Positions 10,256 through 18,995 of a stretch of DNA of 44,849 nt are shown here, one piece after another (the first letter of the stretch is position 1; the number at the start of each line of letters is the position of its first letter). The notes under the pieces were generated by a model. The model did no database searches. It was not told where the DNA came from and worked only from the letters and a program-made list of their open reading frames with translations. This DNA comes from Roseitalea sp. MMSF_3546. GTDB taxonomy: Bacteria > Pseudomonadota > Alphaproteobacteria > Rhizobiales > Rhizobiaceae. The position numbers and the translations under genes were made by a program. Location: NCBI RefSeq assembly GCF_030732865.1, contig NZ_JASHKB010000029.1, positions 1 through 44,849 of the forward strand. The letters run 5' to 3'.

Positions 10256-11731
10256 ATGATTTCACGAATTGCCCTGGCCACCACGGCCGCCCTCGCCCTG
10301 ACCGCCGCCGCCCACGCCCAGCGCACCGATCTGACGCTGGGCATGGTGCTCGAACCGCCGCATCTGGACCCCACCGCCGGTGCCGCCGCGGCGATCGACG
10401 AGGTCCTTTATGCCAATGTGTTCGAGGGGCTGACCCGCATCGGGCACGATGGCGCGGTGCATCCGGCGCTGGCGCAAAGCTGGACCATCTCCGATAACGG
10501 GCTGGACTACACCTTCACGCTGCGCCAAGGCGTGCAATTCCATGACGGCACGACCTTCGAGGCGAGCGATGTCGTCTTCACGCTCGACCGTGCCCGTGCC
10601 GAGGACTCCACGAATGCGCAGACCGCCCTTTTCGCACCCATCGAGACGGTCGAAGCGCTCGACGACCTGACCGTTCGGGTCACCCTGTCCCGGCCTGCCG
10701 GCGATTTCCTTTACAATCTGGGCTGGGGCGACGCGGTGATCGTGGCGCCCGAAAGCGCCGATACCAACAAGGAGAACCCCGTCGGCACCGGCCCCTTCCG
10801 CTTCGTGAACTGGCAGAAGGGCGCCGCCGTCAATCTGGCGCGCACCGACGCCTATTGGGGCGAGGCGCCGGCGCTGGAGACCGTGCAGATCCGCTTCATC
10901 CCCGATCCGGCGGCGGCGAGCGCCGCGCTTCTGGCCGGCGACGTGCACGCCTTTCCGAACCTGCCCGCGCCCGAGAGCCTGCCGCAGTTCCAGGCCGACC
11001 CGCGCTTTGAGGTGGCCGTCGGATCGACCGAGGGCGAGACGGTCCTGTCGACCAACAACCAGAGGCCGCCCTTCGACGACATCCGCGTGCGCCGGGCGAT
11101 CGCCCATGCCATCGACCGCCAGGCGATCATCGACGGCGCCATGTTCGGGTTCGGCACGCCGATCGGCAGCCACTTCGCGCCGCACCACCCGGCCTATGTC
11201 GACCTGACCGACACCTACCGCCACGATCCCGACATGGCCCGCGCCCTGCTTGCCGAGGCCGGCTTCGCGGACGGCATCTCGGCGACGCTCAAGCTGCCGC
11301 CGCCCTCCTATGCGCGCCGCAGCGGCGAGGTCATCGCCGCGCAACTGCGCGCGGTCGGCATCGATCTTCAGATCATCCCCGTCGAATGGGCGCAGTGGCT
11401 GGAGCAGGTCTTCACCAATGCCGACTACGACCTGTCGATCGTCTCCCACACCGAGCCCAACGACATCGGCATCTATGCGCGCGAGGACTACTATTTCGGC
11501 TATGACAACGCCGAGTTCGACGCCGTGATCGACCAATTGTCGGTCACCGCCGAAGAGGCCGACCGCTACGCCCTGTTCCGCAAGGCCCAGGAGATCCTGG
11601 CCCGCGACGCGGTCAACGGCTTTCTGTTCCAGCTTCCAAAGAACGGCGTCTGGGACGCCCGGCTCGAAGGGCTGTGGGAGAATTCGCCCGTCCAGGCCAA
11701 CGACGTCACGAAGGTCAGGTGGGTGGAGTGA
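10256..11731 (+). CDS. ABC transporter substrate-binding protein, peptide/nickel family (SBP_bac_5)
   Basis: Periplasmic binding component of a Dpp/Opp/Nik-type importer. The 491-residue product has a signal peptide (MISRIALATTAALALTAAAHA, cleavage near 21) and family 5 features: LDPT near the N terminus, LAQSWTISDNGLDYTFTLR, FHDGTTFEASDVVFTLDRA and VGTGPFRF. GGAG lies about 10 bases before the ATG. The permease and ATPase genes follow on the same strand after a 334-bp gap filled largely by a repeat element. The ligand cannot be read from sequence; peptides, metal chelates and other small solutes are all handled by this family. Confidence 0.92.
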   Translation: MISRIALATTAALALTAAAHAQRTDLTLGMVLEPPHLDPTAGAAAAIDEVLYANVFEGLTRIGHDGAVHPALAQSWTISDNGLDYTFTLRQGVQFHDGTTFEASDVVFTLDRARAEDSTNAQTALFAPIETVEALDDLTVRVTLSRPAGDFLYNLGWGDAVIVAPESADTNKENPVGTGPFRFVNWQKGAAVNLARTDAYWGEAPALETVQIRFIPDPAAASAALLAGDVHAFPNLPAPESLPQFQADPRFEVAVGSTEGETVLSTNNQRPPFDDIRVRRAIAHAIDRQAIIDGAMFGFGTPIGSHFAPHHPAYVDLTDTYRHDPDMARALLAEAGFADGISATLKLPPPSYARRSGEVIAAQLRAVGIDLQIIPVEWAQWLEQVFTNADYDLSIVSHTEPNDIGIYAREDYYFGYDNAEFDAVIDQLSVTAEEADRYALFRKAQEILARDAVNGFLFQLPKNGVWDARLEGLWENSPVQANDVTKVRWVE

Positions 11732-11770
11732 GAACGGCACGACGCTCGTTGGTCACCGTGATGAAGCGCC

Positions 11771-11980
11771 CGCCTCCCCCTTGAGGGGAGGCACGCGATT
11801 GGTCCGGCGCAGCCGGGCCAGAGCGGGTGGGGGCAACAACCAGGCACGACGATAGTGGTGTCGGCGCGAACGGCGCGATGGCCGAGTACAACCGATACCC
11901 CCACCCGGATCAGCTTCCCTTCGGGACAAGGCCGAAGGTCGCTTCTCCGACCTCCCCTCAAGGGGGAGGTTGGGCGCCCC
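11771..11980. repeat. family A palindromic repeat, paired inverted copies
   Basis: Two facing copies of a GC-rich element. The left copy opens with CTCCCCCTTGAGGGGAGG and runs to GGGTGGGGG at about 11833; the right copy opens with CCCCCACCCGGATC at about 11897 and closes with CCTCCCCTCAAGGGGGAGG near 11980. Each has its own CTCCCC/GGGGAG hairpin at the outer end. The same composite recurs at 15520 and, inside cobN, at 32835. Here it fills most of the gap between the binding-protein gene and the first permease gene, and could stabilise or attenuate the transcript. No other gene is seen in the 334-bp gap. Confidence 0.85.
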
Positions 11981-12065
11981 TTCCGCCAGCTCCGAGCGCG
12001 CAGCGAGCGCGGTGCCACGCATTCAACGCCTTGGGCAAACCGGCCAGTTGCGCTAACCCTTGCCC

Positions 12066-13010
12066 ATGCTCGCCTACACCGCGCGCCGCCTGCTGATCGT
12101 TCTTGTCACGCTGCTTTGCGCCAGCGCGGTGGTCTTCTTCGTGCTCGAGATCGTGCCCGGCGACCCGGCGCGGCTCATGCTGGGGCTCAACGCATCCGAT
12201 GCGGCCGTTCAAGCGCTGCGTGAACAAATGGGCCTCAACGAGCCTGTTTTGATTCGCTATTTCGCCTGGCTCGGCGGCATGGCGCGCGGCGATTTCGGAA
12301 CCTCCTTGACCTATTCGGTGCCGGTGATCGAACTGATCGGCGAACGTGTCATGGTCTCTGTGCCGCTGGCGCTGATCGCGCTTGTCATGTCGACGGCGAT
12401 CGCCATCCCGCTTGGCATCTTCACCGCCGCGCGGCGCGGCCGCCCGGCCGACACCGCCGCCATGGCCGGCGCCCAGCTCGGCATCGCCATCCCCAATTTC
12501 TGGTTCGCCCTGCTGCTCGTCTGGGTCTTCGCGATCACGCTGCAATGGCTGCCCGCCGGCGGCTTTCCGGGCTGGTCCGATGGGCTGTGGCCCGGCCTGA
12601 GCGCGCTCCTGCTGCCCGCCGTCGCGCTCGCCCTGCCGCAGGCGGCGATCCTGACGCGCATTACCCGCTCCGCGCTCATCGAGACCCTTGCAGAGGACTA
12701 TGTCCGCACCGCCCGGGCCAAGGGCCTGCCCGCGAGGGTCGTTCTGTGGCGCCATGCGCTGCGCAATGCGCTGATCCCGGTGCTGACGATCCTGGGCCTG
12801 CAATTCGCATTCCTGCTCGCCGGCACGATCATCATCGAGAACGTGTTCTACCTGCCCGGGCTCGGCCGGCTGGTCTTCCAGGCCATCGGCCAACGCGACC
12901 TGATCGTGGTCGAGGGCGTCGTCGTGCTGCTGGTGGCGACCGTGGTCTTCGTCAATTTCCTCGTCGATCTGGCCTATGGCTGGGCCGACCCGCGGCTCAG
13001 ACGCCGATGA
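12066..13010 (+). CDS. ABC transporter permease, DppB/OppB type
   Basis: Inner-membrane permease of the peptide/nickel importer. The 314-residue product starts MLAYTARRLLIVLVTLL with the first membrane helix at once, has the conserved VPGDPARLMLG periplasmic stretch and about six predicted membrane segments. The coupling loop near 208-235 (LIETLAEDYVRTARAKG) contacts the ATPase. The ATG at 12066 is preferred to the TTG two codons upstream. The stop overlaps the next gene by ATGA. Confidence 0.93.
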   Translation: MLAYTARRLLIVLVTLLCASAVVFFVLEIVPGDPARLMLGLNASDAAVQALREQMGLNEPVLIRYFAWLGGMARGDFGTSLTYSVPVIELIGERVMVSVPLALIALVMSTAIAIPLGIFTAARRGRPADTAAMAGAQLGIAIPNFWFALLLVWVFAITLQWLPAGGFPGWSDGLWPGLSALLLPAVALALPQAAILTRITRSALIETLAEDYVRTARAKGLPARVVLWRHALRNALIPVLTILGLQFAFLLAGTIIIENVFYLPGLGRLVFQAIGQRDLIVVEGVVVLLVATVVFVNFLVDLAYGWADPRLRRR

Positions 13011-13882
13011 GCACCGACCCGCTCATTGCCGCCGGACACGAGGACTGGCGCCTTTTCGTCGCCAAGGCGCGCGCCAACCGGTCGTTCCAGGCCGGTGCGG
13101 TGCTCACCCTCGCCGTGCTCGCCATGGCCGCGCTGTCGCTGGTCTGGACGCCCCATGACGTCGCCGCCCTGTCGATTTCCGACCGGCTGCAGCCGCCCTC
13201 CGCGGCGCACTGGCTGGGCACCGATCATTTCGGCCGCGACATCGTCTCGATGATCATGGCCGGCAGCCGCAATTCCATCGCCGTCGCCCTGATCGCGGTT
13301 GGCATCGGCGTCGGCATCGGCGTGCCGCTCGGTTGCTGGGCGGCGGCGCGGCGCGGGCTCGTCGACGAGGTGCTCATGCGCGCCTCCGACATCGTCTTCG
13401 CCTTCCCCGCCCTCGTTTCGGCGGTGATGATCACCGCGATCTTCGGGCCCGGCGCGGTCAATGCGATCATCGCCATCGGGATCTTCAACATCCCGGTCTT
13501 TGCGCGGGTGGCGCGCGGCGCGGCGCTGGCCCTGTGGCCGCGCGAGTTCATCCTGGCCGCGCGCGCCAGCGGCAAGGGCGCAGCGCGCATCACGATCGAG
13601 CACATATTGCCCAACATCGCCAACCTGCTGCTGGTGCAGGGCACGATCCAGTTCTCGCTGGGCATATTGGCCGAAGCGGGGCTGTCCTATGTCGGCCTTG
13701 GCGCGCAGCCGCCGGCGACGAGCTGGGGCCGCATGCTGGCCGAGGCCCAGACCATGATCGCCATCGCCCCGCAAATGGCGCTGGCGCCGGGCATCGCCAT
13801 CATCGTCACCGTTCTGGGCCTGAACCTGCTCGGCGACGGGCTGCGCGACGTGCTCGACCCCAAGCTGCGGCGGGAGCGCTGA
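13007..13882 (+). CDS. ABC transporter permease, DppC/OppC type
   Basis: Second inner-membrane permease. The 291-residue product begins MSTDPLIAAGHEDWR with a short cytoplasmic tail, then a membrane helix (about 31-50), the family HWLGTDHFGRD motif near 72, and the EAA-type coupling loop EFILAARASGKGAARI (about 182-197). Later helices run to LNLLGDGLRDVLDPKLR, a conserved C-terminal end of DppC proteins. An ATGA overlap with the upstream permease supports coupled translation and equal stoichiometry. Confidence 0.93.
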   Translation: MSTDPLIAAGHEDWRLFVAKARANRSFQAGAVLTLAVLAMAALSLVWTPHDVAALSISDRLQPPSAAHWLGTDHFGRDIVSMIMAGSRNSIAVALIAVGIGVGIGVPLGCWAAARRGLVDEVLMRASDIVFAFPALVSAVMITAIFGPGAVNAIIAIGIFNIPVFARVARGAALALWPREFILAARASGKGAARITIEHILPNIANLLLVQGTIQFSLGILAEAGLSYVGLGAQPPATSWGRMLAEAQTMIAIAPQMALAPGIAIIVTVLGLNLLGDGLRDVLDPKLRRER

Positions 13883-13888
13883 GCCGGG

Positions 13889-15565
13889 TTGGCAGCACCG
13901 ATCCTGACCATCGCCGGGCTCGAGCTTGCCATTGCCGGCACGCCGGTGCTGCGCGGCATCGACATGCAGATCGCCCCCGGCACGGTGCATGCCCTGGTCG
14001 GCGAGAGCGGTTCGGGCAAGTCGATGACCGCGCTGACGGTCTTGCGCCTGCTGCCGAATGGCGCGCATGCCGCCGGCACCGTCCGCCTCGGCGAGGAGGA
14101 CCTTCTGGCGGCGGGCGAAGCCCGCATGTGCGCGCTGCGCGGCGACCGGGTCGCCATGGTGTTCCAGGAGCCGATGACGGCGCTCAACCCGGTCAAGACC
14201 ATCGGCGAGCAGGTGGCCGAGGGCATCCGCTGGCATACCGGCGCGGGCCGCGCCGATGCCGAAGCGCGCGCCGCGCGCATGCTCGACCGGGTCGGCCTGC
14301 CGCCGGCGAAGTTTCCGCTCGACCGCTATCCGCACGAATTGTCGGGCGGGCAGCGGCAAAGGGTGGTGATCGCCATCGCCTGCGCGCTCGCCCCCCGACT
14401 GCTGATCGCCGACGAACCCACCACCGCGCTCGATGTCGTCCTGCAGGCGCAGATACTCGACCTGCTCGGCGAACTGGTCGCCGAGGACCAGATGGCGCTG
14501 ATGCTGATCAGCCACGATCTGGGCGTCGTCGCCGGCCGGGCCGACCAGATCACGATCTTGCGCGAAGGCGCGGTTCAGGAGGCCGGCAATGCGCTCGAGG
14601 TGCTGCGCGCGCAAAGGCACCCTTATACCCGCCAGCTCGCCGAAGCCTCCGCACATCGGCCGGCCTGGCACAACCGCGCCGCGCCGGCGGGCCAGCGTGC
14701 GCTGCTCGAGGCCCGAAACATCGTGCGCGAATATCCGGGCCAACGCGCCGGGCTCTTCTCGCCTGCCAGGCCCTTGCGCGCGGTCGACGATGTCTCGTTT
14801 GTCGTGCCGGCGGGCCGCTCGGTCGGCCTCGTCGGCCGGTCCGGCTGCGGCAAGTCGACCCTGGCGAGGATCGTTCTTGCGCTCGACAGGCCGACATCGG
14901 GCACCGTCGCGTTCGACGGCATGCGGACCACCGGGCTCGGCGACCGCGATCTGCGCGCCGCCCGGCGCAAGATGCAGGTCGTCTTCCAGGACCCTTACGG
15001 CTCGTTCGATCCGCGCCAGACGGTCGAAAGGCTCATCGCCGAGCCGCTGCATCTGGAGCCCCGGCCGCTTGCCCGCGCCGAGCGGCGCGACCGCGTCGAA
15101 TCCGCGCTGCGCGAGGTCGGCATGCCGGCCGAGGCGATGCGCCGTTATCCGCACGAGTTCTCCGGCGGCCAGCGCCAGCGCCTGGCCATCGCCCGCGCCA
15201 TCATCACCCGGCCCAGGCTCGTCGTCTGCGACGAGCCGGTCTCGGCACTGGACGTGTCGACGCGCGCGCAGATCCTCGATCTGTTCGCCCGGCTCAATGA
15301 CGAACTCGGCCTTGCCTATCTGTTCATCACCCACGACCTGAGCGTTGCCCGCGCCATCACGCACGAGGTGATGGTGATGCAGGCCGGCCGGATCGTCGAG
15401 CGCGGCGCCACCGCGGACGTGCTGGACAGCCCGCACAGCGACGCCGCGCAGCGCCTGGTCGCGGCGGCGCCGGATCTGAACAGGGCGATTGAGAGGCGGG
15501 TGCGGAGCGGGGCCCCCTACCTCCCCCTTGAGGGGAGGTCGGAGAAGCAAGCGAAGCGAAACTGA
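13889..15565 (+). CDS. ABC transporter ATP-binding protein, fused DppD-DppF type
   Basis: A 558-residue protein with two ATPase domains in tandem, energising the preceding permeases. Domain 1: Walker A GESGSGKS, Q-loop FQEPMTALNP, signature LSGGQRQR, Walker B LLIADEPTTALD. Domain 2 (from about 270): GRSGCGKS, FQDPYGSFDP, FSGGQRQR, LVVCDEPVSALD. Both sites look intact. The start is a TTG at 13889, six bases after the permease stop; no in-frame ATG lies near the domain start. The last ~17 residues (YLPLEGRSEKQAKRN) and the stop codon come from a family A palindromic repeat, so the native C terminus has been replaced or extended. Confidence 0.93.
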   Translation: MAAPILTIAGLELAIAGTPVLRGIDMQIAPGTVHALVGESGSGKSMTALTVLRLLPNGAHAAGTVRLGEEDLLAAGEARMCALRGDRVAMVFQEPMTALNPVKTIGEQVAEGIRWHTGAGRADAEARAARMLDRVGLPPAKFPLDRYPHELSGGQRQRVVIAIACALAPRLLIADEPTTALDVVLQAQILDLLGELVAEDQMALMLISHDLGVVAGRADQITILREGAVQEAGNALEVLRAQRHPYTRQLAEASAHRPAWHNRAAPAGQRALLEARNIVREYPGQRAGLFSPARPLRAVDDVSFVVPAGRSVGLVGRSGCGKSTLARIVLALDRPTSGTVAFDGMRTTGLGDRDLRAARRKMQVVFQDPYGSFDPRQTVERLIAEPLHLEPRPLARAERRDRVESALREVGMPAEAMRRYPHEFSGGQRQRLAIARAIITRPRLVVCDEPVSALDVSTRAQILDLFARLNDELGLAYLFITHDLSVARAITHEVMVMQAGRIVERGATADVLDSPHSDAAQRLVAAAPDLNRAIERRVRSGAPYLPLEGRSEKQAKRN

Positions 15566-15656
15566 TCCGGGTGGGGGTAGACGGCGCGCAGATACCCCCA
15601 ACCGGCTCTGCCTCGTTACACTCGGCAGTCGCCGACCTCCCCTCAAGGGGGAGGTG
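15520..15656. repeat. family A palindromic repeat, paired inverted copies
   Basis: Second copy of the composite at 11771. CTCCCCCTTGAGGGGAGGTC begins at about 15521 and runs to GGGTGGGGG near 15577; the facing copy runs from about 15593 to CCTCAAGGGGGAGGTGG near 15656. It lies between the converging ATPase and cobD genes and overlaps the end of the ATPase reading frame. The outer hairpins could act as a two-way terminator; this is inference, as no T-run follows. Confidence 0.85.
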
Positions 15657-15664
15657 GGGCGCCA

Positions 15665-16627
15665 CTAGCCAAACACCACCGCCAGCACTCCGACGATGAC
15701 CACGAGCACCGCCATGGTGCGCCAGAACACATCGATCGCCCGGTCGATGTCATCCGCGGTGGCATCCGCCCGTCCGCCCTGGTTCAGGAAGGGCTCGTCC
15801 GTCCGATCCTCGCCATAGACGCGCGGGCCGCCCAGTGCCAGGCCGGTCACCACGGCCATCGCGCTTTCGGGCCAGCCGGCATTGGGCGAGCGGTGCAGGC
15901 CCGCATCGCGCTGCACGATGGCGAAATTGTCGGAGAAACCGCCCGGTCCCGCCGTCAGGACCGTCAGCACGGCCGTCAGCCGCGCCGGCACCCAGTTGAT
16001 CAGATCGTCGAGCCGCGCGGTGGCGCGCCCGAAGGCGCGGTGCCTGTCGGTCCGGTGGCCGATCATGGAATCGGCCGTGTTCAGCATCTTGTAGGCGAAC
16101 AGGCCCGGCAGGCCGAAGATGACGTACCAGAAGGCCGGCGCCACCACGCCATCGGAGGCGTTCTCGGCCAGGCTCTCGATCGCCGCGCGGCACACGCCCG
16201 GCTCGTCCAGCGTTTCGGGGTCGCGTCCGACGATCCGGCCGACCGCCCGGCGGCCGCCCTGAAGCCCCTCGGCGCGCAGCGCCCGGGCCACCGCGAGGAC
16301 GTGATCGGCCAGCGATTTCTGCGCCAGGAGCACGGTGACGACGGCGATTTCGACGATCAGCCCCAGTCCGCCGAACGCATCGAGCAGGTCGCCGACTATG
16401 GCGCCGACCGCGACGGCGCCGATCAGCAGCCCGGCGATCACCACCGCCCCGCTGCGCTCGCGCTTGGCCGGCGAGGCGTCGTCGCGATTATAGGCCGCGT
16501 CGGCCTTGCCGATCAGCCGGCCGGCCATCTCCACCGGATGCGGCACGCGCTGCCAGAGCCAGTCCGGATCGCCGAAGAACCGGTCGAGCAGCAGCGCGAC
16601 GAACAGCACGATCAGCGTTTCACCCAT
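15665..16627 (-). CDS. cobD: adenosylcobinamide-phosphate synthase CobD (CbiB family)
   Basis: Inner-membrane enzyme that attaches (R)-1-amino-2-propanol phosphate (or its precursor) to adenosylcobyric acid. The 320-residue product has family motifs near the N terminus (LLLDRFFGDPDWLWQRVPHPVEMAGRLI in parts), RAAIESLAENASDGVVAPAFW near the middle, KMLNTADSMIGHR, and several membrane helices. The ATG at 16627 is chosen because AAGGGGG lies about 8 bases upstream; a GTG at 16654 would overlap the cobC stop. It is the last gene of the minus-strand run cobA-cobB-cobC-cobD. Confidence 0.94.
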   Translation of the reverse strand: MGETLIVLFVALLLDRFFGDPDWLWQRVPHPVEMAGRLIGKADAAYNRDDASPAKRERSGAVVIAGLLIGAVAVGAIVGDLLDAFGGLGLIVEIAVVTVLLAQKSLADHVLAVARALRAEGLQGGRRAVGRIVGRDPETLDEPGVCRAAIESLAENASDGVVAPAFWYVIFGLPGLFAYKMLNTADSMIGHRTDRHRAFGRATARLDDLINWVPARLTAVLTVLTAGPGGFSDNFAIVQRDAGLHRSPNAGWPESAMAVVTGLALGGPRVYGEDRTDEPFLNQGGRADATADDIDRAIDVFWRTMAVLVVIVGVLAVVFG

Positions 16628-16650
16628 GGTTTGCGCCCCCTTGGTCGCGT

Positions 16651-17655
16651 TCACACGGCCTGCGCCAGCGCCCCTTCGAGCCGGGCGAACCCCGCATCGT
16701 CACCCGGCAGGCCGAAACGCAGCCAGCCCGCATCATAATCGAACGCGCGCACCAGGATATGCTGGCGGGCGAGATCGGCATGGATCGCCGGCGCGCGCCC
16801 GTGGCTGACGAGCACGAACAGATCGGTCTGGCCGACGATGGCAAAGCCGGCCCGCTCGAGCAGCGTGACCAGTCGCTGACGGTCGCGCATCAGCCGCGTG
16901 CGGGTCTCGGCGATCCAGGCGATGTCGCGCATGGCGCGCCCGCCGATGAACAGCGTCGGCCCCGGCACGGCCCACGGCCCGAGCATGGCGCCAAGCCGCG
17001 CGCACTGGCGCTGCGAGCCGATGGCAAAGCCCAGCCGGATGCCGGCCAGCCCGAAGAACTTGCCGAAGGAGCGCAGCACGATCAGCCCGTCCAGGCCGCA
17101 ATTGGGCACGAACGAGGCGTCCGGTGCCACATCGCCGAAGGCCTCGTCGACGATGACCATGCAGCCATGGGCGAGCAGCCGCTCGATCGCCTGGCGGTCG
17201 TGGCGCCCGCCGACCCTCGCCCCGTCGGGGTTGTTGGGATTGCCGATCACCACGCAGCCGAAGCCGTCCTCGGGCCGCGGCACCTCGCGCACCGGCCCGA
17301 CCGTGCGCTCATGGGCGGCGAAGCAGCGCTCATATTCGTTGTAGGTCGGCCCGACCACGGCGACACGCCGCTCCGGCTCGACCAGCGCCGGCAGCCGCTG
17401 GATCAGCGCCTGCGCGCCGGGCGCGGCGACGATGCCGGCATGTTCGGGCGCGCCGTAATAGGCTTGGGCCGCATCGCGGCAGTATTCGTCCAGACTCGGC
17501 TCGGGCAGACGATGCCACAGTTCGGCGGGCACCGGCGGCACCGGCCACGCATGCGGGTTGATGCCGGTGGAAAGGTCGAGCCATTGCTCGCGCTCGCCGC
17601 CGAACTCGGCGATCGCCCGGTCCAGACTGCCCCCATGGCGCGGCGTTGCCATCAT
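16651..17655 (-). CDS. cobC: threonine-phosphate decarboxylase-like aminotransferase CobC
   Basis: PLP enzyme of the class I/II aminotransferase fold that supplies the aminopropanol arm for cobinamide. The 334-residue product has the family pattern: DLSTGINPHAWP near 27, GNPNNPDG at 138-145, VDEAFGD at 169, and the PLP lysine Lys199 in RSFGKFFGLAGIRLGF. It starts at one of two tandem ATGs (17655 or 17652); the first overlaps the cobB stop as ATGA. Order and overlap place it in the cobA-B-C-D operon. Confidence 0.94.
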   Translation of the reverse strand: MMATPRHGGSLDRAIAEFGGEREQWLDLSTGINPHAWPVPPVPAELWHRLPEPSLDEYCRDAAQAYYGAPEHAGIVAAPGAQALIQRLPALVEPERRVAVVGPTYNEYERCFAAHERTVGPVREVPRPEDGFGCVVIGNPNNPDGARVGGRHDRQAIERLLAHGCMVIVDEAFGDVAPDASFVPNCGLDGLIVLRSFGKFFGLAGIRLGFAIGSQRQCARLGAMLGPWAVPGPTLFIGGRAMRDIAWIAETRTRLMRDRQRLVTLLERAGFAIVGQTDLFVLVSHGRAPAIHADLARQHILVRAFDYDAGWLRFGLPGDDAGFARLEGALAQAV

Positions 17656-18995
17656 CGGTCCGCCATGTCGATCACGTGGCACCAGGAGCCGGCGACGGTG
17701 CCGACTCGGCGCCCATAATGCCCCAGATCGTCGCCAAGTGCATCGCGCGCCGCAAAAAGCGCCGGCCCCCGCCCCTCGCGCAGCACGGTCGCATAGTGAA
17801 ATTCGTGCGCCGTCAGCGCCATCGGCCACGGGCTGGCATCGAGCGGGGCGAGCCGCCGATAGCCCAGATGCCGCCGGCGCGCGGCAAAGCTGGTCTCCAC
17901 GGGCAGGTAACCGAGCATGGCATGGCGCGCGCCGTCGGCGTCGATGACCCCCTCGCCGAGCACCATGTAGCCGCCGCACTCGCCATAGATCAGCGCGCCG
18001 CGGTCGCGCGCGGCGGTCATGCCGGCCCTGAACCCTGTGGCGGCGGAAAGCGTTCCGGCATGCAGTTCCGGATAGCCGCCGGGCAGGAAGATCGAATCGG
18101 CGGCCGGATCCGGCGCCTCGTCGGCCAGCGGCGAGAACGGGCGCAGTTCCGCGCCGGCGGCCCGCCAGCCATCGAGCAGATGCGGATAGGCAAAGGCAAA
18201 GGCGATGTCCCTGGCGACCGCGATGCGCTGGCCGAGCGGCGGGATCAGGGGAAGGCGGTCCTTGTCCTTGGCGTCCCGCAGATATCCCTCATCCTGAGCC
18301 ACCCCAGTACCCTCATCCTGAGCCTGTCGAAGGGGGAGGGCAGCAAGCGCCGACAGATCGCAGCCTTCCGCCATCACCGCCCCCGCATGGACGATGAACG
18401 CTTCCAGCGCGTCGTGCTCGCCTGCCTGGACCAGACCCAGATGGCGCTCGGGCAGCGCCAGCGCCCGGTCGCCCGGCACCACGCCGAGCACGGCCACGCC
18501 GGTCGGGCCAAGGGCGCGGCGCAGCATCGCCTCGTGCCGGGCGCTGCCGACACGGTTGAGGATCGCGCCGGCAAGGCGGACCTCGGGCCGGTGGTCGCGA
18601 TAGCCGGCGACCAGCGCGGCCACCGATTGCGCCATGCGCGAGGCATCGATCACCAGCACCACGGGCATGTCGAGAAGCGTGGCAAGGTCGGCGGCGCTTC
18701 CCGTGCCGTCCGCCGCGCCGTCGAACAGCCCCATCATCGCCTCGACGACGAGCACCCGCCCGGCGCCATGATCGCGCGCCAGCGCCGACAGCAGCGACGG
18801 CCGCATCGCCCAGGGATCGAGATTGACGCAGACCTGCCCGCTCGCGGCCCGGTGAAAGGCCGGATCGATATAGTCGGGTCCCGCCTTGGCCGGGGCGACG
18901 GCCATCCCGCGGTCGCCGAAAGCCCGCAGCAGGCCCAGCGTGACCACCGTCTTGCCGCTGCCCGAATGCGGTGCGGCGACGACAAATCCGTTCAT
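17652..18995 (-). CDS. cobB: cobyrinate/hydrogenobyrinate a,c-diamide synthase CobB
   Basis: ATP- and glutamine-dependent amidase for side chains a and c. The 447-residue product has the N-terminal P-loop APHSGSGKT (about 8-16), an AKAGPDYIDP switch, and a C-terminal glutamine amidotransferase domain with Cys340 in IYGECGGYMVLGEG and a late HEFHY segment. Residues about 221-255 (including LRQAQDEG, VAQDEG and a charged stretch) do not look like the family and are encoded by a short palindromic repeat; the insertion lies between the synthetase and amidotransferase halves, where length is tolerated. ATGA overlaps link it to cobA upstream and cobC downstream. Confidence 0.95.
   Translation of the reverse strand: MNGFVVAAPHSGSGKTVVTLGLLRAFGDRGMAVAPAKAGPDYIDPAFHRAASGQVCVNLDPWAMRPSLLSALARDHGAGRVLVVEAMMGLFDGAADGTGSAADLATLLDMPVVLVIDASRMAQSVAALVAGYRDHRPEVRLAGAILNRVGSARHEAMLRRALGPTGVAVLGVVPGDRALALPERHLGLVQAGEHDALEAFIVHAGAVMAEGCDLSALAALPLRQAQDEGTGVAQDEGYLRDAKDKDRLPLIPPLGQRIAVARDIAFAFAYPHLLDGWRAAGAELRPFSPLADEAPDPAADSIFLPGGYPELHAGTLSAATGFRAGMTAARDRGALIYGECGGYMVLGEGVIDADGARHAMLGYLPVETSFAARRRHLGYRRLAPLDASPWPMALTAHEFHYATVLREGRGPALFAARDALGDDLGHYGRRVGTVAGSWCHVIDMADR
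18286..18337. repeat. family C short repeat inside cobB
   Basis: Two partial copies of a short element read as CCTCATCCTGAGCC at 18287-18300 and CCTCATCCTGAGCCTGTCGA (continuing AGG) from 18311. The same unit appears inside cobN at about 34580. Translated on the cobB strand it gives the duplicated AQDEG peptides. The element contains a small inverted repeat around CCTGAGCC/TCGAAGG and is kept in frame. Confidence 0.75.

Noticed and set aside
11732-15656. CRISPR-like array from recurring GGGGAG/CTCCCC units
   Set aside because: Copies are few, unevenly spaced and inverted, with no constant spacer length or cas genes.
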